7,011 bases of DNA from Neisseriales bacterium (GTDB taxonomy: Bacteria > Pseudomonadota > Gammaproteobacteria > Burkholderiales > UBA11063): assembly GCA_003538525.1 (NCBI GenBank), contig DPRZ01000112.1:1-7011 (forward strand). Reading direction: 5' to 3'. Below the pieces are notes generated by a model that was given only the letters and a program-made list of their open reading frames with translations, did no database searches and had not been told where the DNA came from. Each line of letters starts with the position of its first letter. The stretch's first letter is position 1. The translations under genes were made by a program, and so were the position numbers. Below are positions 1 through 6,832 of this stretch, piece after piece.

Positions 1-567
1 CAACATCCTAAATCCCGCCGAAATAGGTTTGTCGGCATCATAATATTCTTCAATTGCAAATGGATAATTAAATCTGGCTCCAAATGAATACACGATAACC
101 CGCACACCTTTAGCCACTAGATTGCTTAACTCGGATGCAAACAAATTAAGATCCATATTGGTCTGCAGATACAACTCGCGCTCAGTACGTGCAAAAATCG
201 CTTTAAGCTGAGCACTAAAATTGGCATAGCCTAAAATATGGATAAATTCTTTTTGCACACTAGCTTGCTGAATTTGTTGAATTTGCACTAATGCTTGGTC
301 TAGGTTTGCATTATATTCGGTACGTAATTTTTCTAATGCGACAAGAACATCTTGTGCTTGATACTGCTTAGTTTTACCAGGAATTAAGTTAATTAAACCG
401 CGTTGATAGAGTTTATCCAGCGCCAAATAAACCGACGGTTTCGGTAAATCCACGCGTTTGCTAATTTGCGAGCCATTGGCATTGGCGTTTTGCAAAATAT
501 CAATATAAACCAAAACCTCGGCTTTAGCTAAGCCAAGGTTTTCCAAACTTAATTTTAAGTTTTGCAT
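1..567 (-). CDS. TrmB-family HTH transcriptional regulator (partial, C-terminus beyond the left edge)
   Basis: Open frame of 189 codons from the ATG at 567-565 to the window edge with no stop, so the C-terminus is missing. Residues about 8-72 look like the winged-helix DNA-binding domain of TrmB-type regulators: an LGLAKAEVLVY opening helix, a recognition-helix region KRVDLPKPSVYLALDKL, then a wing with RGLI and KTKQYQ. Residues about 73-108 are Gln/Leu-rich and helical, probably a dimerising coiled coil. Residues about 127-163 (RTERELYLQTN, then LVAKGVRVIVYSFG) resemble the start of the PLD-like effector domain that follows the HTH in this family. The ATG abuts the stop codon of the upstream dehydrogenase, and an AGGA lies 7 nt before it, which fixes the start and implies co-transcription. 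TrmB proteins usually sense sugars or related small molecules; the ligand here is unknown. It probably controls its own operon (inference). A MarR/PadR-like fold is the alternative for the HTH alone. Confidence 0.82.
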   Translation of the reverse strand, partial: MQNLKLSLENLGLAKAEVLVYIDILQNANANGSQISKRVDLPKPSVYLALDKLYQRGLINLIPGKTKQYQAQDVLVALEKLRTEYNANLDQALVQIQQIQQASVQKEFIHILGYANFSAQLKAIFARTERELYLQTNMDLNLFASELSNLVAKGVRVIVYSFGARFNYPFAIEEYYDADKPISAGFRML

Positions 568-1290
568 TTATGCGTCCTGTTTAGTATCCGCAATCACAAT
601 TTCCCGAATACATACATTTTGTGGTTGAGCATACGCAAATTCAATTGCCCGCGCGATATCATCAGGATTTAAGCCCTGTTCAATCGTATTGGCTTTCCAA
701 GCTTTGTAGCCATCAACAATTGCGGCATCAGTGGTATGCGATAACAATTCAGTTTCAACCACGCCTGGGGCAATAATTGTCATGCGTACATTGGAGCCTG
801 CAATTTCACCACGAATATTTTCACTCAACGCATGCACGGCAAATTTAGTTGCACAATACGCAGCGTGATCTGGAAAGGTTTTACGTCCTGCAATTGACGA
901 AATATTTACAATCGTGCCATGATTACGACTAACCATATTAGCCAAAACGCTTTTCACACCGTTTAACACACCCATCACATTTACATTCAACATTTGCTGC
1001 CACTCTTGCGGATTTTGCGTAATCGCATTTCCAAGTAACATCACCCCAGCATTATTTATCAATAAATCCACTGGACCAAATTTCGCTTCAGCCTCAGCCA
1101 CCGCCGCTTGGAAACTTGCTAAATCAGTTACATCAACTTTACGACAAAGAGTATTTGGTAAATTCAATTCTTCCAATTTATCCACGCGCCGCGCTAATAA
1201 CAATAATGAGTGACCTGCGCCAGCTAAACGTAAGGCTGTGGCTTTACCAATTCCTGAACTAGCACCAGTAATTACAACTAATTTTGACAT
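568..1290 (-). CDS. SDR family NAD(P)-dependent oxidoreductase
   Basis: A complete 240-residue classical short-chain dehydrogenase/reductase, the usual length for the family. The Rossmann cofactor motif TGASSGIG is at residues 8-15, D53 (KVDV) sits at the adenine-binding position and NNAG is at 79-82. The catalytic tetrad is readable as N104, S132, Y145 and K149 (YxxxK). The PG loop is at about 174-175 (APGVVETE). Basic residues after beta-strand 2 (A33-R34-R35) favour NADP(H) over NAD(H). It should be a soluble cytoplasmic enzyme that interconverts an alcohol or hydroxyacid and a carbonyl. It resembles the YdfG/serine 3-dehydrogenase-like group, but the substrate cannot be read from sequence. 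AGGAAA 6 nt upstream of the ATG supports the start. It is the first gene of a two-gene unit with the TrmB-like regulator, which suggests that the enzyme's substrate or product could be the regulator's signal (inference). Confidence 0.93.
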   Translation of the reverse strand: MSKLVVITGASSGIGKATALRLAGAGHSLLLLARRVDKLEELNLPNTLCRKVDVTDLASFQAAVAEAEAKFGPVDLLINNAGVMLLGNAITQNPQEWQQMLNVNVMGVLNGVKSVLANMVSRNHGTIVNISSIAGRKTFPDHAAYCATKFAVHALSENIRGEIAGSNVRMTIIAPGVVETELLSHTTDAAIVDGYKAWKANTIEQGLNPDDIARAIEFAYAQPQNVCIREIVIADTKQDA

Positions 1291-1307
1291 ACAATTTCCT
1301 TTAAATA

Positions 1308-1335
1308 TTTAGTAGTATAATTTTTACTACCTAAA
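1308..1335. promoter_or_regulatory. Inverted repeat, candidate operator overlapping the SDR promoter
   Basis: Perfect 6-bp arms GTAGTA (1312-1317) and TACTAC (1325-1330) are separated by 7 bp. With a one-base bulge the symmetry extends to TTTAGTAGTA/TACTACCTAAA (1308-1317/1325-1335). The arms cover the -10 box and part of the spacer of the predicted SDR promoter, so a bound dimer would block polymerase. The obvious candidate ligand is the TrmB-like protein encoded in the same unit; this is inferred, not shown. Confidence 0.5.
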
Positions 1336-1342
1336 TTGTAAC
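1314..1342 (-). promoter_or_regulatory. Predicted sigma70 promoter of the SDR/TrmB-like operon
   Basis: Read on the - strand, a -35 GTTACA (1342-1337, 4 of 6 consensus bases) is followed after 17 bp by a -10 TATACT (1319-1314, 5 of 6). Transcription would start near 1307, leaving a leader of under 20 nt that contains the AGGAAA ribosome site of the SDR gene. The spacing is ideal and no competing site is as good on this side. This is a sequence match only. Confidence 0.55.
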
Positions 1343-1519
1343 TTGAACACGCCCCTGCTGTCAACAAAATAATTCCACCACTGCAACTAAAATATTCCGC
1401 AATAATTATCTGAAATTTAAATTAATCACATTAAAATGCCTTGCGCCTCATGAGCAGATTAACTGATTTATTCCTTGAAAGCAATTAAAATAGGCTCTCG
1501 CAATCCAGAGTATTTAAAA

Positions 1520-1549
1520 TTGTTATTCCAAATTAGCTATTGATATGCT
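1520..1549 (+). promoter_or_regulatory. Candidate promoter of the ure operon
   Basis: TTGTTA (1520-1525) and TATGCT (1544-1549) are separated by 18 bp, and the -10 is preceded by TG plus one base, an extended -10 feature that can offset a weak -10. Transcription would start near 1556 and give a leader of about 95 nt before ureA. The -10 matches only 4 of 6 bases, so an activator may be needed or the true promoter may lie elsewhere in the spacer. Confidence 0.35.
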
Positions 1550-1592
1550 AGACTAACTGTTTTGTATTAATTAGTGCCTGTAAATTAAACTA

Positions 1593-1610
1593 GCGCCATC
1601 AGATGCGCCA
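1593..1610 (+). repeat. Short direct repeat in the ure leader
   Basis: GCGCCA occurs at 1593-1598 and again at 1605-1610, a 12-bp step, with the small dyad CATC-A-GATG between and overlapping them. It is the most GC-rich stretch of an otherwise AT-rich leader. GCGC at 1593-1596 could also pair with GCGC at 1605-1608 around an 8-nt loop. It may be a protein site or a weak RNA hairpin, or chance. Confidence 0.3.
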
Positions 1611-1651
1611 CACCAATAGCCCTGATTTGACACCGAACAAAGGACTTAAAG

Positions 1652-1954
1652 ATGCACCTAACCACCAAAGAAATTGAGAAATTAATGCTGTTTACCGCGG
1701 GTGAAGTCGCAAGAAAACGTAAAGCACGTGGACTACGCCTGAATTACCCCGAAGCCGTTGCCTACATCAGCGCAGAATTACTTGAGTTAGCTCGTGATGG
1801 TCTGAGTGTTGCCGAATTAATGTCACGTGGCAAACAAATTTTGACCAAAGCTGACGTGATGGATGGAATTGCCGAAATGATACACGACATTCAAATTGAA
1901 GCCACTTTTCCAGATGGTAGTAAACTAGTTACCGTTCACGACCCAATTTTATAA
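1652..1954 (+). CDS. ureA: Urease subunit gamma
   Basis: Smallest structural subunit of urease, which hydrolyses urea to ammonia and carbamate in the cytoplasm. At 100 residues it has the exact length of the classical three-subunit enzymes, as in Klebsiella. Family blocks are clear: [14 protein letters not shown] at the N-terminus, LNYPEAVA at 30-37, ARDG at 47-50, [10 protein letters not shown] at 68-77 and a C-terminal [18 protein letters not shown]. It packs against UreB and UreC in an (ABC)3 trimer and carries no active-site metal ligands. The start is set by AAAGGA 7 nt upstream. It is first in the operon, with ureB beginning 10 bp after its stop. A separate gamma gene, not fused to beta, argues against a Helicobacter-type two-subunit enzyme. 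Confidence 0.98.
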   Translation: MHLTTKEIEKLMLFTAGEVARKRKARGLRLNYPEAVAYISAELLELARDGLSVAELMSRGKQILTKADVMDGIAEMIHDIQIEATFPDGSKLVTVHDPIL

Positions 1955-1964
1955 AGGTCTCCCG

Positions 1965-2339
1965 ATGAAACCAGGTGAGATAATTTCCAAAAATATCAAG
2001 ATTGAACTCAATGCAGGAGCAGAAGTCACCGCGCTGAAAGTAGTTAATTTAGGCGACCGCCCAATTCAAGTTGGCTCACATTTTCATTTTTTTGAAACCA
2101 ATAAATTATTACAATTCCCACGCAGCCAAGCCTTTGCTAAACGCCTAAATATTCCATCGGGTACTGCGGTGCGTTTTGAACCAGGCGAAGAAAAAAGCAT
2201 TGAATTAATCCCTTATCGTGGTGCGCAAAAAATCGTTGGTTTTAATGACTTAGTCAATGGAATTGCCAATCAGGTTAATTTAGCCAACGCACTCCACCAA
2301 ATTCATACCCAACACTTTGCTAATAGCGATGAGGACTAA
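1965..2339 (+). CDS. ureB: Urease subunit beta
   Basis: Beta structural subunit of urease, 124 residues. The signature [13 protein letters not shown] lies at 30-42 and [16 protein letters not shown] at 60-75, with the short MKPGE start typical of the family. After the core (about residue 100) there is a C-terminal tail of some 20 residues containing [14 protein letters not shown], with three histidines. Klebsiella UreB lacks an equivalent, but many other bacterial UreB proteins, for example from Sporosarcina, have tails of similar length, so this is a known variation rather than a fusion. The start is supported by AAAGG overlapping the ureA stop region. ureC begins 3 bp after its stop, and the ribosome site for ureC (GAGG, 2331-2334) lies inside the end of this gene, so the two are probably translationally coupled. 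Confidence 0.98.
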   Translation: MKPGEIISKNIKIELNAGAEVTALKVVNLGDRPIQVGSHFHFFETNKLLQFPRSQAFAKRLNIPSGTAVRFEPGEEKSIELIPYRGAQKIVGFNDLVNGIANQVNLANALHQIHTQHFANSDED

Positions 2340-2342
2340 ATC

Positions 2343-4058
2343 ATGAGCTACACTATTTCTGGGCAAGATTATGCCAATATGTTTGGACCAACTACAGGCG
2401 ATCAAGTACGCTTAGCCGATACCGAACTGTTTATTGAAGTTGAAAAAGATTTTACAAGTTATGGGGATGAGGTTAAATTTGGTGGTGGAAAAACCATCCG
2501 TGATGGCATGGGACAATCTGCCACCGCTAGCAGAGCCGCAGGGACACCCGATTTAGTACTAACTAATGCATTAATTATTGATCATTGGGGAATTGTTAAG
2601 GCCGATATCGGTATCCGTGATGGTTTAATTGTCGGCATTGGCAAAGCAGGCAATCCCGATATTATGGATAATATTCATCCAGCGCTAGTTATTGGTGCGG
2701 CAACAGAAATAATTGCAGCAGAAGGACTAATTGTCACCGCGGGTGGCGTTGATGCTCATATTCATTTCATCTGCCCGCAACAAGTTGAAACGGCATTATA
2801 TAGTGGTATAACTACCATGATAGGCGGTGGAACTGGACCTGCCGATGGCACGAATGCTACCACCTGCGTACCTGGCGCATGGAATATGGCGCGCATGTTA
2901 GAAGCCGCCGATGTTTTACCAATGAATATTGGTTTCTTGGCTAAAGGTAACTGTGCGACACCTGAGCCATTAATTGAACAAATAAAAGCGGGCGCAATGG
3001 GATTAAAACTCCACGAGGATTGGGGTTCTACAACTGCCGCAATAACAAATTGTCTCGACATTGCCGATAGTTATGATGTCCAAGTCGCGATTCACACCGA
3101 TACTTTAAATGAAGCAGGCTGTTTGGAAGATACACTACAAGCCTTTGGTGGACGCACAATTCATACTTATCATACCGAGGGCGCTGGTGGCGGTCATGCC
3201 CCTGATATCATTAAAGCCGCAGCATTTATGAATGTTTTGCCATCCTCGACTAATCCAACCATGCCATTTACGGTGAATACCATCGATGAACATCTAGATA
3301 TGCTGATGGTCTGTCATCATTTAGATAAGCGCATACGTGAAGATGTTGCTTTTGCCGATTCACGGATTCGCCCTGAAACCATTGCCGCCGAAGATGTGTT
3401 ACATGATTTGGGCGTATTTAGCATGCTAAGCTCAGATTCCCAAGCGATGGGACGAGTTGGTGAAGTAATTATTCGCACTTGGCAAACCGCGAATAAAATG
3501 AAATTACAACGTGGAGCATTAATTGCGGGTGAAACTAACGATAACAGCCGGGTCAAGCGTTATATTGCCAAATATACCATTAATCCCGCAATCACCCACG
3601 GAATTAGCCATCTAGTTGGTTCAATTGAAGAAGGTAAATTCGCCGATTTAGTAATCTGGCAACCAGCTTTTTTTGGCGTAAAACCCAAGCTAATTATCAA
3701 AGGGGGATTTATTATGGCAAGCATCATGGGTGATCCAAATGCATCGATTCCAACTCCACAACCAGTTTTCTATCGCAATATGTTTGGAGCATTAGGTAAA
3801 GCTACCGCGAAAAGCTGCTTAACCTTTATGTCCCAAGCCGCAATTGAGGCACAAATTCCCCAACAACTGGGTTTAAATAAAAAAATCGTCGCGGTGGCTA
3901 ATTGTCGTAACTTGACTAAAAAAGATATGATCCATAATGATGCCATGCCAAATATTGAGGTTAATCCAGAAACCTATGCGGTTACCATTGATGGACAATT
4001 GATTACTTGTGAGCCAGCTAGTGAATTGCCGCTCGCGCAACGTTATTTCTTATTTTAA
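2343..4058 (+). CDS. ureC: Urease subunit alpha (catalytic)
   Basis: Catalytic subunit of urease (EC 3.5.1.5), an amidohydrolase-fold enzyme with two nickel ions. At 571 residues it is full length; numbering runs five ahead of the Klebsiella protein. All key residues are present: H139 and H141 (HIH), the lysine to be carbamylated K222 in GLKLHEDWG, substrate-site H224, nickel ligands H251 and H277, the mobile-flap C324 and H325 (MVCHHLD), R341, and D365 in SSDSQAMG. The N-terminal block [11 protein letters not shown] and the region EVKFGGGK are also canonical. Nothing is truncated, so the enzyme should be active once matured by UreDEFG. The start is supported by GAGGA 8 nt upstream inside ureB. 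Antisense open frames within this gene are coding shadows. Confidence 0.99.
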   Translation: MSYTISGQDYANMFGPTTGDQVRLADTELFIEVEKDFTSYGDEVKFGGGKTIRDGMGQSATASRAAGTPDLVLTNALIIDHWGIVKADIGIRDGLIVGIGKAGNPDIMDNIHPALVIGAATEIIAAEGLIVTAGGVDAHIHFICPQQVETALYSGITTMIGGGTGPADGTNATTCVPGAWNMARMLEAADVLPMNIGFLAKGNCATPEPLIEQIKAGAMGLKLHEDWGSTTAAITNCLDIADSYDVQVAIHTDTLNEAGCLEDTLQAFGGRTIHTYHTEGAGGGHAPDIIKAAAFMNVLPSSTNPTMPFTVNTIDEHLDMLMVCHHLDKRIREDVAFADSRIRPETIAAEDVLHDLGVFSMLSSDSQAMGRVGEVIIRTWQTANKMKLQRGALIAGETNDNSRVKRYIAKYTINPAITHGISHLVGSIEEGKFADLVIWQPAFFGVKPKLIIKGGFIMASIMGDPNASIPTPQPVFYRNMFGALGKATAKSCLTFMSQAAIEAQIPQQLGLNKKIVAVANCRNLTKKDMIHNDAMPNIEVNPETYAVTIDGQLITCEPASELPLAQRYFLF

Positions 4059-4067
4059 GGTTAATCG

Positions 4068-4547
4068 ATGCTAATTACTCAAATTATTGCTAACCTAAAT
4101 ACCACCCATGCCGATTACAGTCAACATCAAATAGACTATATTGAATTGGAATGGTTTGAATTAACTAAGCGAATTTTACGTAAAACCAGTTTGCATAATC
4201 AAGAATTAGGCATTAACATGAGTGAATCAGGCTTTAGTTTTCACGATCAAGATATTTTACTTGTTGATAAAACGCGCGTAATTGCGATCAAGGTTTTGCC
4301 AACTCAAGCCATTGCTATTACAGCGACGAATAACCACGAAACTGCACGAATTTGTTATGAACTAGGTAATCGCCATGCGCCTGTTTTTTATGCTGAAGAT
4401 GATCACAATATCTTGTTGGTGCCTTTTGATCAACCGATGTTAGTTTTACTGAGCAAACTTGGTGTAACTACACAAGTAGTGAATGCTCGCTTAGTCTGTC
4501 CACTCAGTCATAAAGCAAATTCTCACCCGCATTCTCATGAGCATTAA
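4068..4547 (+). CDS. ureE: Urease accessory protein UreE, nickel metallochaperone
   Basis: Cytoplasmic nickel carrier that hands Ni(II) to UreG and the UreDF-apourease complex. At 159 residues it has the usual two-domain layout: an N-terminal peptide-binding-like domain (about 1-75) and a metal-binding domain (about 76-145). The conserved nickel-ligand motif GNRHAP is at 100-105, with H103 equivalent to the essential Klebsiella H96. DDHNILLVPFDQP (111-123) is also family-typical. The C-terminus is a short histidine-rich tail (HKANSHPHSHEH, six His in the last 12 residues), which would bind extra metal. It is much shorter than the Klebsiella tail. The gene starts 9 bp after ureC, with AAGG overlapping the ureC stop as ribosome site. 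Confidence 0.96.
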   Translation: MLITQIIANLNTTHADYSQHQIDYIELEWFELTKRILRKTSLHNQELGINMSESGFSFHDQDILLVDKTRVIAIKVLPTQAIAITATNNHETARICYELGNRHAPVFYAEDDHNILLVPFDQPMLVLLSKLGVTTQVVNARLVCPLSHKANSHPHSHEH

Positions 4548-4553
4548 ACATAA

Positions 4554-5258
4554 ATGAAGAATGTTTTTGCGCCTGAATTTATCTTACTGCAACTCAATGA
4601 TGCGTTATTTCCGATAGGCAGTTACACACAATCCTATGGTTTAGAAACCTATGTACAACAAAATCGCGTTACAGATAAAACTAGTTTTAAAACCTATTTA
4701 CAGGCTAATTTGCGCTATAACTTGCTTTATAATGATTTATTATTAGTGAAACTAGCTTACTTCGCGGCTAAAGAAAATGATTTAGCCCAGCTAAAATATT
4801 TAGATCAACTGAGTTCAGCCAGCAAACCTGCCCGTGAAATTCGGGAAGCAAGTAGTAAATTAGCCTCACGTTTAATTAAAACCATACACAGTTTAAATCT
4901 CACTAGCGTCTTACCAATTTATTCAGCCTATGTTGCATTGGTGAATAATAAAGAACTTAGCGGTCACTATGCGCTATGCTATGGTTTACTCGCAGCAGCA
5001 TTAGAATTAAACTACACGGCAACGCTCCGCTGTTATGCCTATGCGCAAATTTCAGCTGTGGTGAATAATGGGGTTAAATTAATCCCGCTCAGTCAAACCA
5101 CTGGTCAACAATTACTTTTTGAACTTCATGCAGAACTCAGCGAATCTTTGGCGCAACTAGAAAACCTCACAATTAATGATTTTGGACGCGCCTGTCCGGC
5201 TTTTGAATTGCGTGCGATGCAGCACGAACAACTCTATTCACGTTTATACATGTCTTAA
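4554..5258 (+). CDS. ureF: Urease accessory protein UreF
   Basis: Maturation factor that bridges UreD and UreG and gates nickel delivery and GTP hydrolysis during assembly of the urease active site. At 234 residues it is full length and all-helical. Family blocks in order: [18 protein letters not shown] at 14-31, AREIREAS at 93-100, [12 protein letters not shown] at 137-148, [15 protein letters not shown] at 171-185, and the C-terminal [13 protein letters not shown] at 222-234, which in homologues contacts UreD/UreG. It begins 6 bp after ureE, but no good Shine-Dalgarno lies in front of the ATG (only TGAG 12 nt away). Translation may depend on ribosomes finishing ureE. No better upstream or internal start fits the conserved N-terminus. 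Confidence 0.95.
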   Translation: MKNVFAPEFILLQLNDALFPIGSYTQSYGLETYVQQNRVTDKTSFKTYLQANLRYNLLYNDLLLVKLAYFAAKENDLAQLKYLDQLSSASKPAREIREASSKLASRLIKTIHSLNLTSVLPIYSAYVALVNNKELSGHYALCYGLLAAALELNYTATLRCYAYAQISAVVNNGVKLIPLSQTTGQQLLFELHAELSESLAQLENLTINDFGRACPAFELRAMQHEQLYSRLYMS

Positions 5259-5269
5259 AAGGAATACCT

Positions 5270-5890
5270 ATGGCTTTAGTTAAAATAGGAATTGCAGGAC
5301 CTGTTGGTTCAGGCAAAACTGCACTACTTGAACGCTTAACCCGCTTCATGTTAGATGATTACGAAATGGCGGTAATTACTAACGATATTTATACCAAAGA
5401 AGATGCCGAATATTTGACCAAAAACAGCAAATTAGCTCGCGACAGAATTATTGGTGTTGAAACAGGTGGTTGCCCACACACAGCTATTCGTGAAGATGCC
5501 TCGATGAATTTAGAAGCGGTTGACGAAATGTGCGCACGCTTCCCTAATTTGCAAATTTTATTTATTGAAAGCGGTGGCGATAATTTATCGGCGACCTTTA
5601 GCCCAGAATTAGTCGATGCGACAATTTTTGTAATTGATGTGGCGGAGGGCGATAAAATCCCCCGTAAAGGCGGACCTGGCATCACGCGCTCCGACTTGTT
5701 AATCATTAACAAAATAGATTTAGCTCCATATGTAGGTGCCGATTTAGGCGTAATGGAACGCGACTCGCTAAAAATGCGCGGCAGCAAACCATTTATTTTT
5801 ACCAATCTAAAAACCGATCATAATTTAATTGACGTAATTAGCTGGATCAAATCACACGTCCTACTTGAGGATTTAGCCACGAATGTCTAG
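5270..5890 (+). CDS. ureG: Urease accessory protein UreG, GTPase
   Basis: SIMIBI-class GTPase that couples GTP hydrolysis to nickel insertion into urease. At 206 residues it is standard length. Visible motifs: P-loop GPVGSGKT at 10-17, TNDIYTKED at 37-45, the nickel-binding Cys-Pro-His at 68-70 inside [22 protein letters not shown] at 100-106, and the guanine-specificity motif NKID at 147-150. Nickel bridges C68 and H70 of two monomers in the GTP-bound dimer. A strong AAAAGGA site 6 nt before the ATG supports the start. The 3' end overlaps ureD by 8 bp. The related HypB is excluded by the CPH-containing UreG signature and by the operon. The long antisense frame inside is a shadow. Confidence 0.98.
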   Translation: MALVKIGIAGPVGSGKTALLERLTRFMLDDYEMAVITNDIYTKEDAEYLTKNSKLARDRIIGVETGGCPHTAIREDASMNLEAVDEMCARFPNLQILFIESGGDNLSATFSPELVDATIFVIDVAEGDKIPRKGGPGITRSDLLIINKIDLAPYVGADLGVMERDSLKMRGSKPFIFTNLKTDHNLIDVISWIKSHVLLEDLATNV

Positions 5891-6686
5891 ACCCGTTGCC
5901 TACACTGCAAAGTTAGAAATCAGCACTAAATTTGCTGACAATCAAACCTATCCAGCGAGCACTTATTACACGCCACCTTTTAAGTTAACCAATTTCTTTC
6001 GGCGCAGCAATGGTGGCATTGAATATATGCTCATGAATGCCTCGGCAGGAATTATGGCACATGATAATTACAGCATTGATCTAGAGCTTGCCGAAAACAC
6101 CCAATTATTAATTTCCGCACAATCATTTGAAAAAATTCATAGCATGCCAAGTGGGGAAGCACGTCGCCACACCCAAATCAAGCTTGACGCTAATTCATGC
6201 CTAATTTTTAACCCGCTCCCCAGCATACCTTTTGCCAATTCCGCCTTCACCACTACCACCGACATTCATTTAGCCACAGCTACGTCACGCTTAATTTACA
6301 GCGAAATTATTTCCTCTGGACGTTCTCTTCGAAATGAAAATTTTGTCTTTCGCAACTACACCTCACTACTCAATATTTACCTAGCTAAGCGCTTAGTCTA
6401 TCGCGATAATTGTCAGCTAAATCCAGAGCAACAGGACTTAACAACCATCGGTATGTTTGAACAAGCCACGCACTTAGGCAATTTTATTTTTTATGGTTTT
6501 GAACTTGCTGAAAAAGACTTAGATAAATTACAACAAATTTTAAATGAATCGCAGTTAGATTGTGCAATTAGTCAGTTAGTTGGCAATGGTTATTTAATTC
6601 GCGTTCTTGCAACTGGTTCAGAAGCAACACTAAAGGTCTTTAAAGCACTAATTAATCAACTTGAAGAGCTTGCCAGCGCGATATAA
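5883..6686 (+). CDS. ureD: Urease accessory protein UreD (UreH)
   Basis: Scaffold protein that binds apourease directly and, with UreF and UreG, forms the activation complex through which nickel passes. At 267 residues it is normal length. It is the most divergent member of the operon, as is usual for UreD. Recognisable blocks are [10 protein letters not shown] (54-63, where many homologues have SAGI-x-GGD), [11 protein letters not shown] (78-88), [13 protein letters not shown] (110-122), EIISSGR (141-147) and a C-terminal [14 protein letters not shown] (240-253). The start overlaps the last 8 bp of ureG in another frame; GAGGA 11 nt upstream is the likely ribosome site. Its last position follows the Bacillus/Yersinia-type order ABCEFGD rather than the DABCEFG order of Klebsiella. 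No convincing terminator follows. Confidence 0.94.
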   Translation: MSRPVAYTAKLEISTKFADNQTYPASTYYTPPFKLTNFFRRSNGGIEYMLMNASAGIMAHDNYSIDLELAENTQLLISAQSFEKIHSMPSGEARRHTQIKLDANSCLIFNPLPSIPFANSAFTTTTDIHLATATSRLIYSEIISSGRSLRNENFVFRNYTSLLNIYLAKRLVYRDNCQLNPEQQDLTTIGMFEQATHLGNFIFYGFELAEKDLDKLQQILNESQLDCAISQLVGNGYLIRVLATGSEATLKVFKALINQLEELASAI

Positions 6687-6734
6687 AATAAATTAGACAC
6701 CTAACTCACACTTTTTAATTCAGCCTTAATAGCT

Positions 6735-6764
6735 TTGACAGTCATCAGGCAGTTAAGTTATAAT
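6735..6764 (+). promoter_or_regulatory. Near-consensus sigma70 promoter
   Basis: A perfect -35 TTGACA (6735-6740) and a perfect -10 TATAAT (6759-6764) are separated by 18 bp, one more than the optimum. The bases just after the -10 (CGCCGC) form a GC-rich discriminator in an AT-rich neighbourhood, a feature associated with stringent (ppGpp/DksA) control. Start of transcription should be near 6771, giving a leader of about 62 nt to the next gene. The -35 is embedded in the small palindrome TGAC-A-GTCA (6736-6744). Confidence 0.8.
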
Positions 6765-6832
6765 CGCCGCTCGCTGTAAAATTAATTATTTTATTCACCA
6801 TTTTTATAAATTAAACTTTAGAGGTATTTATT

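Larger units (their letters stand above)
1291..1651. other. Divergent intergenic region between the SDR/TrmB-like unit and the urease operon
   Basis: A 361-bp AT-rich spacer without a credible gene on either strand. The left end carries the SDR promoter and its inverted repeat. The right half carries a candidate ure promoter, a direct repeat and the AAAGGA ribosome site of ureA (1639-1644, 7 nt before the ATG). The middle (about 1345-1515) holds only short AT palindromes such as AATTTAAATT near 1412 and CTCATGAG at 1447-1454; I could not assign them to a known regulator. Confidence 0.6.

Noticed and set aside
1410..1432. CRP-like site around TCACATT upstream of ureA
   Set aside because: One half-site (TCACA) is good, but the partner half matches TGTGA at only two of five bases.
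1642..1655. GG-N10-GC spacing suggestive of a sigma54 promoter
   Set aside because: It coincides with the ureA ribosome site and start codon, and the flanking bases do not match TGGCAC-N5-TTGC.
2271..2339. UreB C-terminal tail as a novel fusion
   Set aside because: Tails of this length occur in many bacterial UreB proteins; the Klebsiella protein is simply a short version.
2762..3061. Open frame of 99 codons on the - strand inside ureC
   Set aside because: It lies wholly within the well-conserved ureC reading frame, has no family features and is a coding shadow.
3317..3556. Open frame of 79 codons on the - strand inside ureC
   Set aside because: Coding shadow opposite the conserved UreC flap and D365 region; no ribosome site or recognisable motifs.
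4537..4557. Six-codon minicistron (MSIKHK) whose TGA overlaps the ureF ATG
   Set aside because: An ATGA overlap is attractive for coupling, but this mini-frame has no Shine-Dalgarno and could easily arise by chance within the His-rich end of ureE.
5389..5805. Open frame of 138 codons on the - strand inside ureG
   Set aside because: It is antisense to conserved UreG motifs (CPH, ESGGDN, NKID), and its length is explained by the codon use of ureG.
6687..6720. Possible rho-independent terminator after ureD
   Set aside because: Only a 4-bp TTAG/CTAA stem can be drawn near 6695-6706, and the T-run near 6712 is not directly behind it; too weak to call.
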